From Papaver somniferum (lineage: Eukaryota > Streptophyta > Magnoliopsida > Ranunculales > Papaveraceae), in NCBI RefSeq assembly GCF_003573695.1, contig NC_039358.1, positions 98,828,117 through 98,892,116 on the forward strand: a DNA stretch of 64,000 bases, read 5' to 3'. Below the pieces are notes generated by a model. It made no database searches, was not told the DNA's origin, and saw only the letters and a list, made by a program, of their open reading frames with translations. A program made the position numbers and the translations under genes. Each line of letters starts with the position of its first letter. The first letter of the stretch is position 1. This document shows positions 10,876 to 21,953 of this stretch, piece by piece.

Positions 10876-11165
10876 AGTTAATTATTCCTAAATTCTTGGA
10901 TTCATCCACTGAATTTCCGAAAATATTCAAATATTTTCGCAGTATTTCGTTACTTCAATCTATGGTTCTTCCCAGCAGAATTCCATGGGTTAGTAATAAA
11001 TATTCAACGCACTGGCATCTGAGCTACCTCTGAGTAAGCCCCGGCTCAAAAGGTGCAAGTGTACTCAACGATGATACACTAACAATCACCGCACGAACTA
11101 GTATTTCAAAATACGACGAAACGATGAATCTATGCAAAATAGGAAAGAAAATAATAAATAATTAA

Positions 11166-12110
11166 AATATTGACCAAGGGGCCAAGGGATTGGGCTCATC
11201 GAACGGCTGGCCGTGTTGTGGCCAATCCCACGCCAGTTTTATATTTTATCATATTTTTTGTTATTTTCATTGATCTTATGAAAATCCTTTCATTTGAACA
11301 AATATCCTTCGTTTTGAGGAAACTCCTCAGTTTCATGGTGTTTCCTCCGCACCAAGGAAATAATATAAAATTGGGAAAAACATTGTGTGGCCGTGATTAT
11401 TGGTCAACCGGTCGTGCCTTGATCCCGGCCGGCCCCACACCTCATGGTTCCTCATTATTTTATTATTATTTCCCTGATCTCATGAAAACTCCTTAATCTC
11501 ATGGTATTTTCACAAAACCATGAAAATATAATATAAAATTAGGGACACTCGTGGGACCGGGCCCCAGCCAGCCGACCATGCCTCAGCCGGTGCCACACGC
11601 CCATTATTTTATTATTATTATTTTAAGGTTTCCCTGATTTCATGGTATTTCTTTCAAATTATGAAAATTCCTTCAAATCATGAAAAAGAATACATACAAA
11701 TTACACAAAATTAGGAAAACTTGTGGGACCGGGCCCAAGCCGTCCGGCCATGCCCTAGCCGGCGCCACACGCCCTTATTTTATTATTTTAATATTATTTG
11801 CTTCCTTGATCCCATGGAAACTCTTTCACTTTAAGGAAACTCCTTAATTTTAACAAAATTCCTTGATTTCATGATATTTCCATAAAATCATAAAAAAAAA
11901 TATAAAATTAGGAAAAGGCACCATGGGACCGTGGTCATTGGACGGCCGGCCATGCCTTGGCTCCAGCAGTCCCACGCCTCATATTCCTTCATTTTATAAT
12001 TATTTTCCTTCATCTCATGAAGTTTCCTCAGTTTCAGCAAAACCCTGATTTTATTGTATTTTCTCAAATGGTTGCTCAAACGCATGCCAGAAAATATCAA
12101 AATTCTCAAG
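11166..12110 (+). repeat. Imperfect tandem array of GC-rich units (about 170-210 bp) in the LTR of H
   Basis: About five units each start with a GGGACC/GGCC-rich block (near 11175, 11390, 11548, 11722 and 11925). The block usually contains GGCCGGCCATGCC or a variant and is followed by AT-rich sequence with TTATTTTATTA and repeated CATGAAA/CCTT blocks. Two units are visible in the 5' LTR (1-400). LTR subrepeats are often sites of length change; a regulatory role is unproven. Confidence 0.7.
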
Positions 12111-13646
12111 ATTGAGACGCGGACGTGTTGACGACGCGAGCATGTTACCTTGACCGACCAAGGTTCGCTCTTTGGTTCGCAATAATCCTGTCCCACGTAT
12201 TTTCATGGTTTGACCTAATTTGCGCAATTGCACGTATTAGGTCCAAAACTCTTCCAAATAATTTTGGAATTTCATGAAGTGATCATCATTCGATCCCACG
12301 TCCATCCAGGGTTGGTTTCATGACCCCTTGCTCGGTCTCTCACCTCTCCATAATTAATTAGGTTTTATCACCTAAGGCTCAGACGAGCATTATATGAAAA
12401 ATGATTGAACCAGCATTTTATCATCTTTTCACCAACTCTTCAAGGGGTCTTGGTATTTGCTCACGCAAGCATATGGACGCTACATGGTCGACCCACGGTC
12501 TCATGTAGCCGGTCTTCCTTCATTCCATGGTTAAATTTTCAATAAACTATCACTCGGTCATCAATTGATCAAATTAGGATTTCTGAGTCCAAGGATCATA
12601 ATTCCAGATTCAAACGCTAATAATTTTACCACGATCTCATGATCACCATTTTATTATACTCGGTTCAACTACCAGTATTCTAATTAATATTTTATTTCGG
12701 TCATGCTGCCAATAATTCATCAGACGAGCAACACTTGCTCAGATGAGCAATATTTGCTCAAACCAAGGAATATTGGTTCAACTATCAATATTAAAAAATT
12801 CATCAAATGAGCAATACTTGCTCACCTCAACGTGAGAATTATACCTCTGTCTCAACAGACACGTTCAATTCATGAGTCTCAGAACATTTTTCAAAATCAT
12901 GTTTAACTCAGCAAATACATGGACTCATCGTCCCATAAAGTCATGAAGTCAACAACTGACTAATTAACCACGAGACATCAATCGTGTCACTTGGGGGGAT
13001 ATCAACTAGGGATTTGGTCTGGCGATCTACGGCACGTGTGTTCATACACACGATGGAATGTGAGCAAGTCGTGCAATCAGTTGAAGGAGTTAACAAAGTA
13101 GTGGATGGAAAATCGACCAAGTCTCCGCACGATGAGCAACTGGTTTCAAACACGATTTCCATTTCCCCACTCTTTGATTCCATCAACTGTCACACTTCAT
13201 GGGATCATGGTGTCTATGATTCCAGCAATATAAATAAATCTCTGAAATCATGATTGAATATACAAGAATCTCACGTCAAACAGACAACACGAGATTAACA
13301 ACTCAACATATGAGTAATCACTCTCAACAGGGATTCAATCATTCCGAACTTATCTTATTCAGAATACATAACACACCTACAATCTTTGATTATCATTGAT
13401 TCCACACATTTCTCAGCTTCCCTCCTACAGATTGACCCATCCTCTTTTGTGATCGAATTTACTCTGGAACGGCCATTGTCTTGGTTTAATCCGGAGTACC
13501 ACATATTGATCTCTCGAATTCAAAGCACTCCCTTATTGCAGTGCATCTGTGTGAGGTTGAAAATTTCGCTCGGTTCAAGGAGTCTCCTCCGCACGGTCGT
13601 CTCTTCAAGTCCATAAAAACCAGCAAATATTTTTGCCCCATCTACA

Positions 13647-14241
13647 GGTTTCTCTCAATCAACAAAGTTCGAAAACTTCGGATTAAGGAATACATGGTTA
13701 TGTAATCTAAACTCTCATTCCAATCATTGAGACATTCTCAGAGGACGTTATATAGTCGTTATTCACAGACCGTTTCACGTCAGAGCAATTCTCAAAGTAA
13801 TTGAAACTTTTCATGACTTTTGTCACTAGGTGAAGATAAACTTGATCAAAGCGAAACGCTTTACCAACACACGATTTCGAGAAAAAAGATAAGTAGTGAA
13901 TACTCAGCTCGAAATGTCAAATATGTATGATCCAGTATATTTACCATACGACTTTTTGTCTCATAAGAAGTAGGAGATAGAATAGATAGACTTTTGAGTG
14001 ATAGATAAGTTCAAGTCTCCACATACCTTTTTGTTGGTGAAGTTCCACGGTTCCTTGAGTAGATCTTCGTCGTTGTATGATGAATCGCCATGAAGTCCTT
14101 GAGCTCAACTACACTTTTCTATCCTAGTCCGAGACTTATCTCTAATAGACTAGAAATCAAGACTCAAGTTTTGATCACTAACATTGACAAACATGCTTGA
14201 TATAGCAACACATGTGAGGTCGACCGAGCTATGCTCTAACA
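13647..14241 (-). repeat. Element G: SIRE-type copia LTR fragment (5' outer end)
   Basis: Read on the minus strand this starts at 14241 with TGTTAGAGCATAGCTCGG, the same start as the LTR of F at 14846 (TATTAGAGCATTGCTCGG), and follows that LTR for about 590 bases before element H interrupts it at 13646/13647. Sequence to the right of 14241 is F internal DNA, not a polypurine tract. So 14241 is the outer end of an inserted element or solo LTR. Its remainder lies left of H, outside the window. Confidence 0.75.
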
Positions 14242-14845
14242 GTTCACACTACAAATACATATGGTTTTCGGATCGTTATGTAATGGGGAGTGGTTTCCAT
14301 GTGATATGGAGTATTGACTAAGGGGAAGTGATACATATCACCATAGAATTGTTTTTGAAGTTTTGATACAATTGGACTTTGACGCTGTGTAATGATACTA
14401 TGACCCTGTATAACAATGATTGAGAACTATTGTTTTCTTATTGTTATAGCTACGGATTTTCAACAACGATGATGCTAAACTTACAACTTTGGGATCATTG
14501 GAGTACATGGAAGTGACGAAGATTTCGAGTAATGTTGAAGATTAGGCATGTGGAATAGGAGCTACAAAAGTTAAATTATTTATTTTTTGTACAAAACTAG
14601 TCATAAAAACCCAAGGTGACCAAACCTGTGGTACAAAAACCCAACTCAAATTTTGGGATTCATTAAAACTCCATCTTAAACTAAATTATACAAAAACCCT
14701 AAATTTCAAAATTGGTTTCATCAAATTGTTTTGCCGGATTTTTTGTGGATGGATAGTGACTCCTTTGGGGTTATAACTCGCAGACCGTTTTTTGTATTCC
14801 ATATGTATTAATAGTTTTGCCACTAAAATTGACAAAGGGGGAGAT
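14242..14845 (+). mobile_element. Element F: 3' internal end of a SIRE-type copia element, with polypurine tract
   Basis: Non-coding 3' internal sequence ending in AAAGGGGGAGATT (14835-14846), a typical copia polypurine tract directly before the LTR. No pol domains remain in the window. An AT-rich stretch at about 14566-14745, with repeated TACAAAAACCC-like units, looks like foreign or duplicated sequence; I do not recognise it. Confidence 0.65.
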
Positions 14846-17156
14846 TATTAGAGCATTGCTCGGTCGAACTCGCATGTGTTGCTATCTCAAGTATGTTTTT
14901 CAATGTTAGTGATCAAAACTATAAGTCTTGATTTCTAGCCTACACAGCTAAAGGTCTCAAAATAGGATAGAAAGTGTAGTTGAGCTCAGGAACTCCATGG
15001 CAATCATCATACAAGACGAAGGACTACTCAAGGAACTGGCGGATCTTCATCGACTAAAAGGTATGTGGAGACTTGAGCTTATCTGTCACTCAAAAATCTA
15101 TCTATTCTATCTCCTACTCTTGAGACAAAAGTCGTTTTGATATATAGACTTTCATTATGCACATTTGCTATTTCGAGCCGAGTTTATCTCGCCTATCTAT
15201 TTCTCGAAATATGTGTTGGTAAGCTTTCGCGTTATCCGAATTAATATTTACCTAGTGACGAAAGTCATGTTATGTTTCAATCACTTTGAGAATTGCTCTG
15301 ACGAAAAATGGTATGTGAATAATGGCTATATCCGTCCTCTGAGAATGTTTCAATGATTGAAATGAGAGTTTAGATTACATAACCATTGTAGGATATAAGT
15401 ATTGTTGTGGAAACACATATATGTATAAGTCCTTATTCCTTGAACCAAAGTTTGCGAACTTTGTTGATCAAGAGAAATGGAAGTGGCGTGAGCCAAGTCC
15501 GCGAACTTGCGGAACTTCTCGGCCCGAGATTTTCTGCTGGAGTTTGTGTACTCCTTCCATGAGCTTAAGTCCGTGAACCCAGTCCGCGAACTTGAGCAGG
15601 TTATATCTAAAGTCGGTTGTTCTTTAACTAATGTTTAAATAAACTAAGGAATGCTTTTGAAAACCGTGGCTATAAAGTTCATGAACCGATTAGAGTGAAT
15701 TAAATCGATTTTGCTTCAATTGTGTCTTGTGTAGTTACATAAGATTTCCTTGCAATTGAATAACTCTCTAACTAGCCATATGAGAGTAATCATATGGCTA
15801 ACCATTTGGTTGACTTGTTGAACCAACAAATGTTAATGTTCGGGTACGGTTCATAAACCCAAAATTGGACATTTGATTTGTGTGTGACAAGCTAAGTTTT
15901 CGATCTAACGGTTGATAAATATTAGCTTGAATCTAATCAGGTTTTCATCTAACGCTGAATATTGAATGCTTTGTTACTAAGCTAACATTGATTGCAAACC
16001 CTGATTTGAAAGTATATATAAGGGAGAACTCTAGCAACTGGGAAACCTAATCCCCACAGATTCTGTGTGATATTAGTTGTGCTAAGATATAGTTGATTCT
16101 CCTTTAACCTTTGGTTTCTTCTTCTAAACCAGGTTAACGACTTAAAGACTTCATTGGGATTGTGAAGCCAGACCGATACTACTTTTCTTGTAGTTGTGTG
16201 ATCTGATCTTGCATCTTCTATCGTACGAGTACAGTTGAAATAATTGGCTTGAGATTTTATATCTCCGATAGGCAAGATAAAAAGTAATCACAAACAAACT
16301 TCGTCTCATCGTTTTTGATTCCACAATATCTTTTTTCGCTGCATCGATTAAGATTATTGTGAGGTGATTGATAATACTAAGTTGTTCTTCGGGAATATAA
16401 GTCTGGTATTATTGATTGGTTCATGATCACCTTGATTTATCAAAAGACGGAACAAAACTCGTACGTATATTCGTGGGAGACGGATTTATCTATTATTGTA
16501 GACTTTTCTGTGTGATACAGATTTGTTTATTAAATTCTTCGACTTTGGGTCGTAGCAACTCTTAGTTGTGGGTGAGATCAGCTAAGGGAATCAAGTGTGC
16601 AGTATCCTGCTGGGATCAGAGGCGTATGAGCATAACTATACATTGGATCAGTGTGAGATTGATTGGGGTTCAACTACAGTCCAGACCGAAGTTAGTTTGT
16701 AGTAGGCTAGTGTCTGTAGCGGCTTAATACAGTGTGTGTTCAATCTGGACTAGGCCCCGGGGTTTTTCTGCATTTGCGGTTTCCTCGTTAATAAAATTCT
16801 GGTGTCTGTGTTATTTCTATTCCGCATTATATTTGTTTATATAATTGAAATATCACATGTTGTGCGTTGTTCAATCAATTAGAATATCCGACCTTTTGGT
16901 TGTTGATTTAAATTGATTGACACTTGGATATTGGTCTCTGGTACCATCCAAGTTATGTCTATTTGATAAAGACTCGCAGATTTCTATATGCTTGAGCAAA
17001 GATCAAATTGAGAGATTGGGATATAAACTCTTTGATATACTTTTATCTAGATTGAGTCTGACTGTCTAGTTGATTCTCTAGAAAGTATATTGGAGTTTTT
17101 TCATACAGATTGCTAATCGAATTGTTGGGTGTGGTTGTTGTACCCTCGCTTTTTCA
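14846..17156 (+). repeat. 3' LTR of copia element F (2311 bp)
   Basis: Begins right after the polypurine tract with TATTAGAGCATTGC (first G of TG mutated) and ends CGCTTTTTCA at 17156. It shares the block with GCAAATGCAGAAAAACCCCGG (in reverse) with the LTR of E around 21045-21085, placing both in related SIRE/Maximus-type families. The internal end on the left and foreign flank on the right mark it as a 3' LTR. Confidence 0.75.
16011..16022 (+). promoter_or_regulatory. TATA box of the F LTR
   Basis: AGTATATATAAGGGAG lies mid-LTR, upstream of the likely R region, as expected for the RNA polymerase II start of a copia LTR. Confidence 0.5.
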
Positions 17157-18375
17157 ATACTCAGTTCCCTTGTTGGACCGATTGCATATGCACAATCGCT
17201 TATTTCGATAAGACCAAAATAAAGATCAGAATTTACTTTATTTTTCTCATCAGGCTCTAATTATTCGGACAATAACTTAGATGTTTCCCTTTAGACAAGA
17301 CAAACACTAGGTTAGATAACTGGTTTTTCTTGTCAATGCATTCGATTAGACTTGAATAACCGAATCCTCCAATCTGATAAGTCTAACTAAGATCTGAATT
17401 AACTTAGTTCATCTTATCCGGAATCAATTTGGACTAAACAAGTGATCCCGTATTTTGTTAAGCCATAAACAATACATACAAACTAAAATAAATTGACTTG
17501 CATAATTATTTTCTTAACCGGAAGCAATTGAAACAAACATAGACATTATAGCACCACAATTGCACCGAATTTCGTCAAGCAAAAACACTTGATACCCAAC
17601 AATAAAGAAGATATCAAACAATAAGCCAAATAAGTTAACACAGTTTTTCTTAACCGGAAACAATTGAATCACACACACACACATCCATACACAATATAAT
17701 GGAACATATCAATTGTACCAAAATTTTGTTACGCAAAAGAAAAATATATGCAATATAAACAGGCTTTTCTTAAATAGGAAAACGATTAACTAGCAAATTC
17801 TTTACCTCAAATTCCGCAGCCTCTTCTCCCCAGAAAGATATATCATTAAGCGCAAGTTCAATAAGAACTCTCCCCCAATGTGTTGTTATCCTCTCGCAAG
17901 AACAAAAGAACAACAACAAAAGCAACCTTTATTAGAGAGAGGTTGAATCGGTTTTAACTAATGCTTGCCAATAAAAAAAATTTAAAACCCGAAACACATA
18001 TGTTATGCTAAACACAACTCATGTAAACATAAATTGATTCAACATATTGTGACTTTTCACATATGAGTTTCAATTGGAACACCTTATGATCCTTTGATAA
18101 AGCCTACCAACATGGGCTAGAACTTAATCCCGCTAAATCAAAAGCCACACAAACCATAAGGGTCACATCATATGAGATCGAATATTAAGTTTAGTGAAAA
18201 CCGAAATCAAACATCACATAAACCGAACACATGTAGCAAAAATATAAACATTCATTCACAGGCTATGTAATCGGTAACTATCACAAGAAAAATTATAAAA
18301 TAATAATTGTATTCATAAATAAATGATAGTTTTATTCAAAAACAGACCTTATACAATTATTGAAGTAAATCAAAC

Positions 18376-18906
18376 TAGGGGTGTCAACGGGTCCGGGTCC
18401 TCCCGGGTATCACTAGACCCGGACCCTACTTATAAAGGTCGGATCCGGGTCCTAACGGTTACGGGTCCAGTTCCTACACTTGTGGACCCAGAACCGGACC
18501 CGTTTAAATATCCGGGTACCCATTGGGTCTTAAGAAAACTATTAAAAAAACCTCAAAAACTTAATATTTGTCTCTTTTTGGCTTGGATTTAAATAGCTTT
18601 TATAAAATTTATTATTATTTCTTATTAATGTACTAAATAAAGATTAAATGTAAGAGAAAAATTTAAAACGAGTAAAATATCAAAGCTAAAACTAGCAAAA
18701 ACAGGAATAAAAGTATGAATAAACGGGTACCCGATACCCGCGGGTACCCAACGGGTATTACCCGTTTGGACCCGTTTAGATTCGGGTCCAATCGGGTAAT
18801 TACCCGTCGGGTCTTAAGTTGCTAATGGGTCCAACTTTAGGACCCGGAACCGGGCCCAAGTCTACCGGATCCGGTTCCGGGTAATGGGTACCCATTGACA
18901 ACCCTA
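18376..18906. mobile_element. 531-bp non-autonomous hAT-type DNA transposon (MITE-like)
   Basis: Terminal inverted repeats TAGGGGTGTCAACGGGT (left) and, read inward from the right, TAGGGTTGTCAATGGGT. It is flanked on both sides by the 8-bp duplication AATCAAAC (18368-18375 and 18907-18914). An 8-bp duplication and TAGGG-type ends fit the hAT superfamily. The ends are dense in GGGTCC, CCGGGT and GGGTACCC motifs; the middle is AT-rich. There is no transposase, and the short reading frame through the left arm is not a gene. Confidence 0.88.
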
Positions 18907-18955
18907 AATCAAACATTGATGTCTATTTTATGGATCAAGTATTACAGCATATAAC

Positions 18956-19288
18956 TTAATCCTTAGAAGTGCTCTGATTATTCACTGAGGTTTCTTCAGT
19001 GTTCAAGTTCTTGAGTCTTCTCTTTTCTTTCAGATGATTGAGTCTCCTCTTCAAAAGATTCACCTCCACAATCAACTTCAAAAGATTTGACTCGAGCCAC
19101 TCCTCATTCTTTACAGAAGCTTCCAGTTGTTCACGAGCAATTTCAAAATCTCGCATTAGCAAAAGCATGATCTCAAAAGATATTTGATTCCTCTTATGTT
19201 CTTTTGAGAAGTAACACTTAATCTCAGCAGGATGATAAGTTTCAAGCTTCTGTAATTGGGAATCAATATCAATAGTATTTTCACCCAT
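18956..19288 (-). pseudogene. Fragment of element E coding region, coiled-coil-like
   Basis: A 110-residue minus-strand frame rich in Leu, Lys and Glu (REQLEASVKNEEWLES, LIVEVNLLKRRLNHLKEK) that looks like a coiled coil. It lies downstream of the gag start of E in the same orientation and is probably part of the gag region of this copia family. No zinc knuckle was seen. Not recognised with certainty. Confidence 0.35.
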
Positions 19289-19738
19289 CTTGAACCGCAG
19301 ACTAAAAGTGGAGGAAAGAATCGGTTATTAAGATGTTTTATATATGAAATTATACTTGGTTTCCAAGTTTTAAAACACCTAACAAGGTATTTTATTTGAT
19401 GAAAATATACAAATTCGGAAATAAATTCAAGAAGGATTTTCCGAAATATTATTGCCAAGAGGGTTTGAATATATCTTGTACAATTATCATGAACTTTCCC
19501 AAGATCGAAAGTATTCTTCTAAATAGAAAAAAAAAGATTCCAAATTTAGATACTCAAGCGGATCATGAAACAGATATATCAAGTATAGTTTTATACCTTT
19601 CATATGTTGGCGGTGCTCTTTTAAGAACTTCCCATTTATTTAAACTGAGCACAAAATTTTAGGAAGTTCCAATCAACAAGCTTAGTTGTTGAATTGAGCT
19701 CGCAATGGCTCAAGGAGACAGGATCTATCTTGATGTTT

Positions 19739-19972
19739 TCAGACATCTTCTTTTCTGGAATAATCCCAAGCATAGGTTTCACACGTCTGTGAGTCACAAT
19801 CTGAATTACCTGATTTAACAGATAGATCTATTCGAATATGAACATGATTGTAAGTGTGACTAGAAACCTTTTGAGTCATGAGTTGAGGAGAACTCTTATA
19901 TCGACCCATATATTCCTTGGAATATGACAACATCTCTTGATGAGATTGTTTCCTTGATTCTGATTTGGACAA
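19739..19972 (-). pseudogene. Short fragment in the gag region of E
   Basis: A 77-residue minus-strand frame, Ser/Lys/Gln-rich (MSKSESRKQSHQEMLSYSKE), between the gag start and the coiled-coil fragment. It may be a remnant of the same broken gag frame; no motif supports a function. Confidence 0.25.
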
Positions 19973-20352
19973 AAGATCTCTAACAAAACAACGTGATATG
20001 GAATCATTTGTTTGTGTGCATTTAAGGTGATCTTTGATTCTTGCAAGTGGTTAAACTATTAAAATACAGATGTTGTTTAACAGTTAAGAGATTCTGAGAG
20101 ATAAAATCACATATCTTGTCTTAACTAATAAATCTTTTCTGACTTTAAGATCATTGTTAGAATTTTAAGATTCAATTTCAAGAGAAAATGAAACTGTATT
20201 TTCATCTTGACATAGACTAGATGTGATTATCATCATGTCAGGAGGTTCATGCATTTCATGATTTTTTTGTGACACAACTTCTTCATGAGACCTGATTTTT
20301 ATCAAAGAATCTTTGATAATCCTTTTGAAAGATGGATAATATGTATTATCTT

Positions 20353-20586
20353 TTAGATTATATACTTCTCAGCAAGCTTTATGAAAAATTTAATCTCATC
20401 ACCGTCATCTGAATCTGACTTGTGCGTCATAGGTGTTAGTTTTCTTAATAACACATCATGGTTAATATTTCCTAAGTTGTGTTCCACTAGTGAACTAACA
20501 ATGTTGAGTTGTTTATCAGGATCCGAAAACAAATTAACTTTCTGAAGTATATCATATTCTTGCTCTATGTTAACTAAATCAGCCAT
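20353..20586 (-). pseudogene. Start of gag-like frame of copia element E
   Basis: The ATG at 20586 stands 65 bases downstream (minus strand) of the primer binding site, where a copia gag begins. The 77-residue frame (MADLVNIEQEYDILQKV..., DKQLNIVSSLVEHNLG) ends at a stop at 20353. The capsid-like region and zinc knuckle are not evident, so it is truncated or belongs to a non-autonomous family. Confidence 0.5.
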
Positions 20587-20650
20587 TAGATTTAATTATT
20601 ATAGGTTGGATGACACCAAATACTGATTGTTAGATTTTTCGTGTTTGCCT

Positions 20651-20662
20651 GCTCTGATACCA
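20651..20662 (-). promoter_or_regulatory. Primer binding site of E (initiator methionine tRNA type)
   Basis: Minus-strand TGGTATCAGAGC, the standard copia primer site complementary to the 3' end of initiator tRNA-Met, two bases after the LTR end at 20665. It fixes E as a minus-strand Ty1/copia element. Confidence 0.9.
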
Positions 20663-20725
20663 ATTGAAAAGATGAGGGTACCCAAGTACACCACAATTTT
20701 TTTTTTCAACTTATAAGTCCTCTAC

Positions 20726-20888
20726 CGAAAGTGATCGTCTATGGACAGAGTCGAGATAATACAACTAATTGGTTCACACTTCGTGTGATTGTCAATGGAT
20801 ACGAGATCGAGACTATACAACAACAAGATAACTTGTGTGATTGACTATGGATACAAGATCGAGACAATACGACAACGAAGTATGTTAC
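20726..20888 (-). repeat. Three imperfect tandem copies of a roughly 53-bp unit in the LTR of E
   Basis: Units share CTATGGA(TA)CA, GAGATCGAGACAATAC and AACAACGAA-like blocks. They start near 20726, 20787 and 20837, close to the LTR end. Confidence 0.55.
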
Positions 20889-21953
20889 TTGATAATAGGT
20901 TAAGACTTAACCAAACTCTATAAGATCACTATTAAGTAATGCGGAGTTAACATAAAGTGCAATTTACTTTAATTATAATAAAATAATCATAATGCAAAAA
21001 AGTAAAGTAAATGACACCATAAGATTTTGTTAACGAGAAAACTGCAAATGCAGAAAAACCCCGGGACCTAGTCCAGAATTGAATACTCTCAGAATTCAGC
21101 CGATATACAAAATCTAAACCAACTTCGTATAGTTGAGACTAAGCAGACTACCCCTAGCTACTTAGTTCCCTCAGTTTCCCTGCGCTTCCGACTTCAAGAT
21201 TCAAGCATTGATACAATTCCTTTGGATCGTATTCCAAATAGCAAAGGAACAACGAATCTGTTTGGTAACAACTTCTTATATTCTTTTCAAGATAAAGATA
21301 TCTTAAGTCATACGCAAAGGCTCTTCCGTTTAATATAATAAACTCCTTTGCCTGGTTAGATCAATCTAACTTTAACTATCGGAATAGTCAAGTCTAGATT
21401 CGCAATCAATCAGTACAGATCTCAAGGAGAAACTATAACGCGAAGCCGATCTCACGCAACCAATCAATCGAATTAATCCGATTCTAGTTGGATCCCAGCC
21501 GATCAAGGTTTGTGCACACAACAAGATACGAAAACCAATAAGAAATCTTCTTTAATCTTCAATAACCTGCACAACACCACTTGAATCTCTTGTGATCAAT
21601 CACGCACAAAACGGAGTCTGTTAACAATGGATTATCACAAGATGTCTTTAGATCTAACAACAGTTCTAAAGATCATGTCGGTACTTCGATCTAGTTTGAG
21701 TGAATCTTATATCAGAAGAGAAGATTCTCAAGAATAAGCAAACTAGGTGCATCAAAGTTTCAACAACCGTTATTCAATTAAATCAATCGAAAACAATTAA
21801 CACTGTGATTATCTAGTTTCCCACCAACAGTACTCGTAGAGCTTCTTGTTCCCACATAAGTCTTTAAACGAGCGGTCATAAGAGATTTTACCTAATTAGG
21901 ATACTTTAGACGGCTCCACCAGAAACAACAAGAAATGAAGTTTTTCTGGCTCT

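Larger units (their letters stand above)
1..13646 (+). mobile_element. Element H: Ty3/gypsy LTR retrotransposon, Tat/Retand-like, gag-less and decayed
   Basis: The window opens inside the 5' LTR; the 3' LTR ends at 13646. The internal order is protease, reverse transcriptase, RNase H, a second RNase H, integrase, then two genes on the opposite strand. The double RNase H and the antisense genes downstream of integrase are known traits of the Tat lineage (Retand, Ogre). LTR ends are TGTAGATGG and CCATCTACA, perfect inverted repeats. Gag is missing and pol carries many stops, yet the LTR copies differ by only about 45 mismatches in 1.9 kb by eye. The target-site duplication cannot be checked because the left end lies outside the window. 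H is inserted in the LTR of copia element G. Confidence 0.9.
10485..13646 (+). repeat. 3' LTR of element H (3162 bp)
   Basis: Starts TGTAGATGG and ends CCATCTACA, a 9-bp perfect inverted pair. The right part repeats positions 1-1915. The left 1.24 kb (10485-11720) has no copy in the window because the 5' LTR is cut. Sequence after 13646 belongs to copia element G. Confidence 0.9.
17157..20650 (-). mobile_element. Element E: internal part of a minus-strand SIRE-type copia element, mostly non-coding
   Basis: Lies between the F insertion and the primer site of E. Read on the minus strand it holds a gag-like start (20586), two further short frames (19972-19739, 19288-18956), then a purine-rich GGGGGAGAG stretch near 17870 and non-coding DNA. 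That last part carries loosely repeated units with CAATTG and TTCCGGTTAAGAAAA (near 17510, 17640 and 17770). No reverse transcriptase or integrase was found in 2.9 kb, so E is non-autonomous or deleted; part of it may lie left of the window. It contains the hAT element at 18376-18906. Confidence 0.6.

Noticed and set aside
17157..17880. Possible 3' LTR of element E after a GGGGGAGAG tract (minus)
   Set aside because: It does not clearly match the visible part of the 5' LTR of E, so I left it as internal non-coding sequence.
18323..18592. 89-residue frame across the hAT element edge
   Set aside because: It spans the transposon boundary and consists of proline/aspartate codons generated by the GGGTCC motifs.
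20641..20662. tRNA gene
   Set aside because: The TGGTATCAGAGC match is the primer binding site of a copia element. No cloverleaf surrounds it, and I saw no tRNA or rRNA gene elsewhere.
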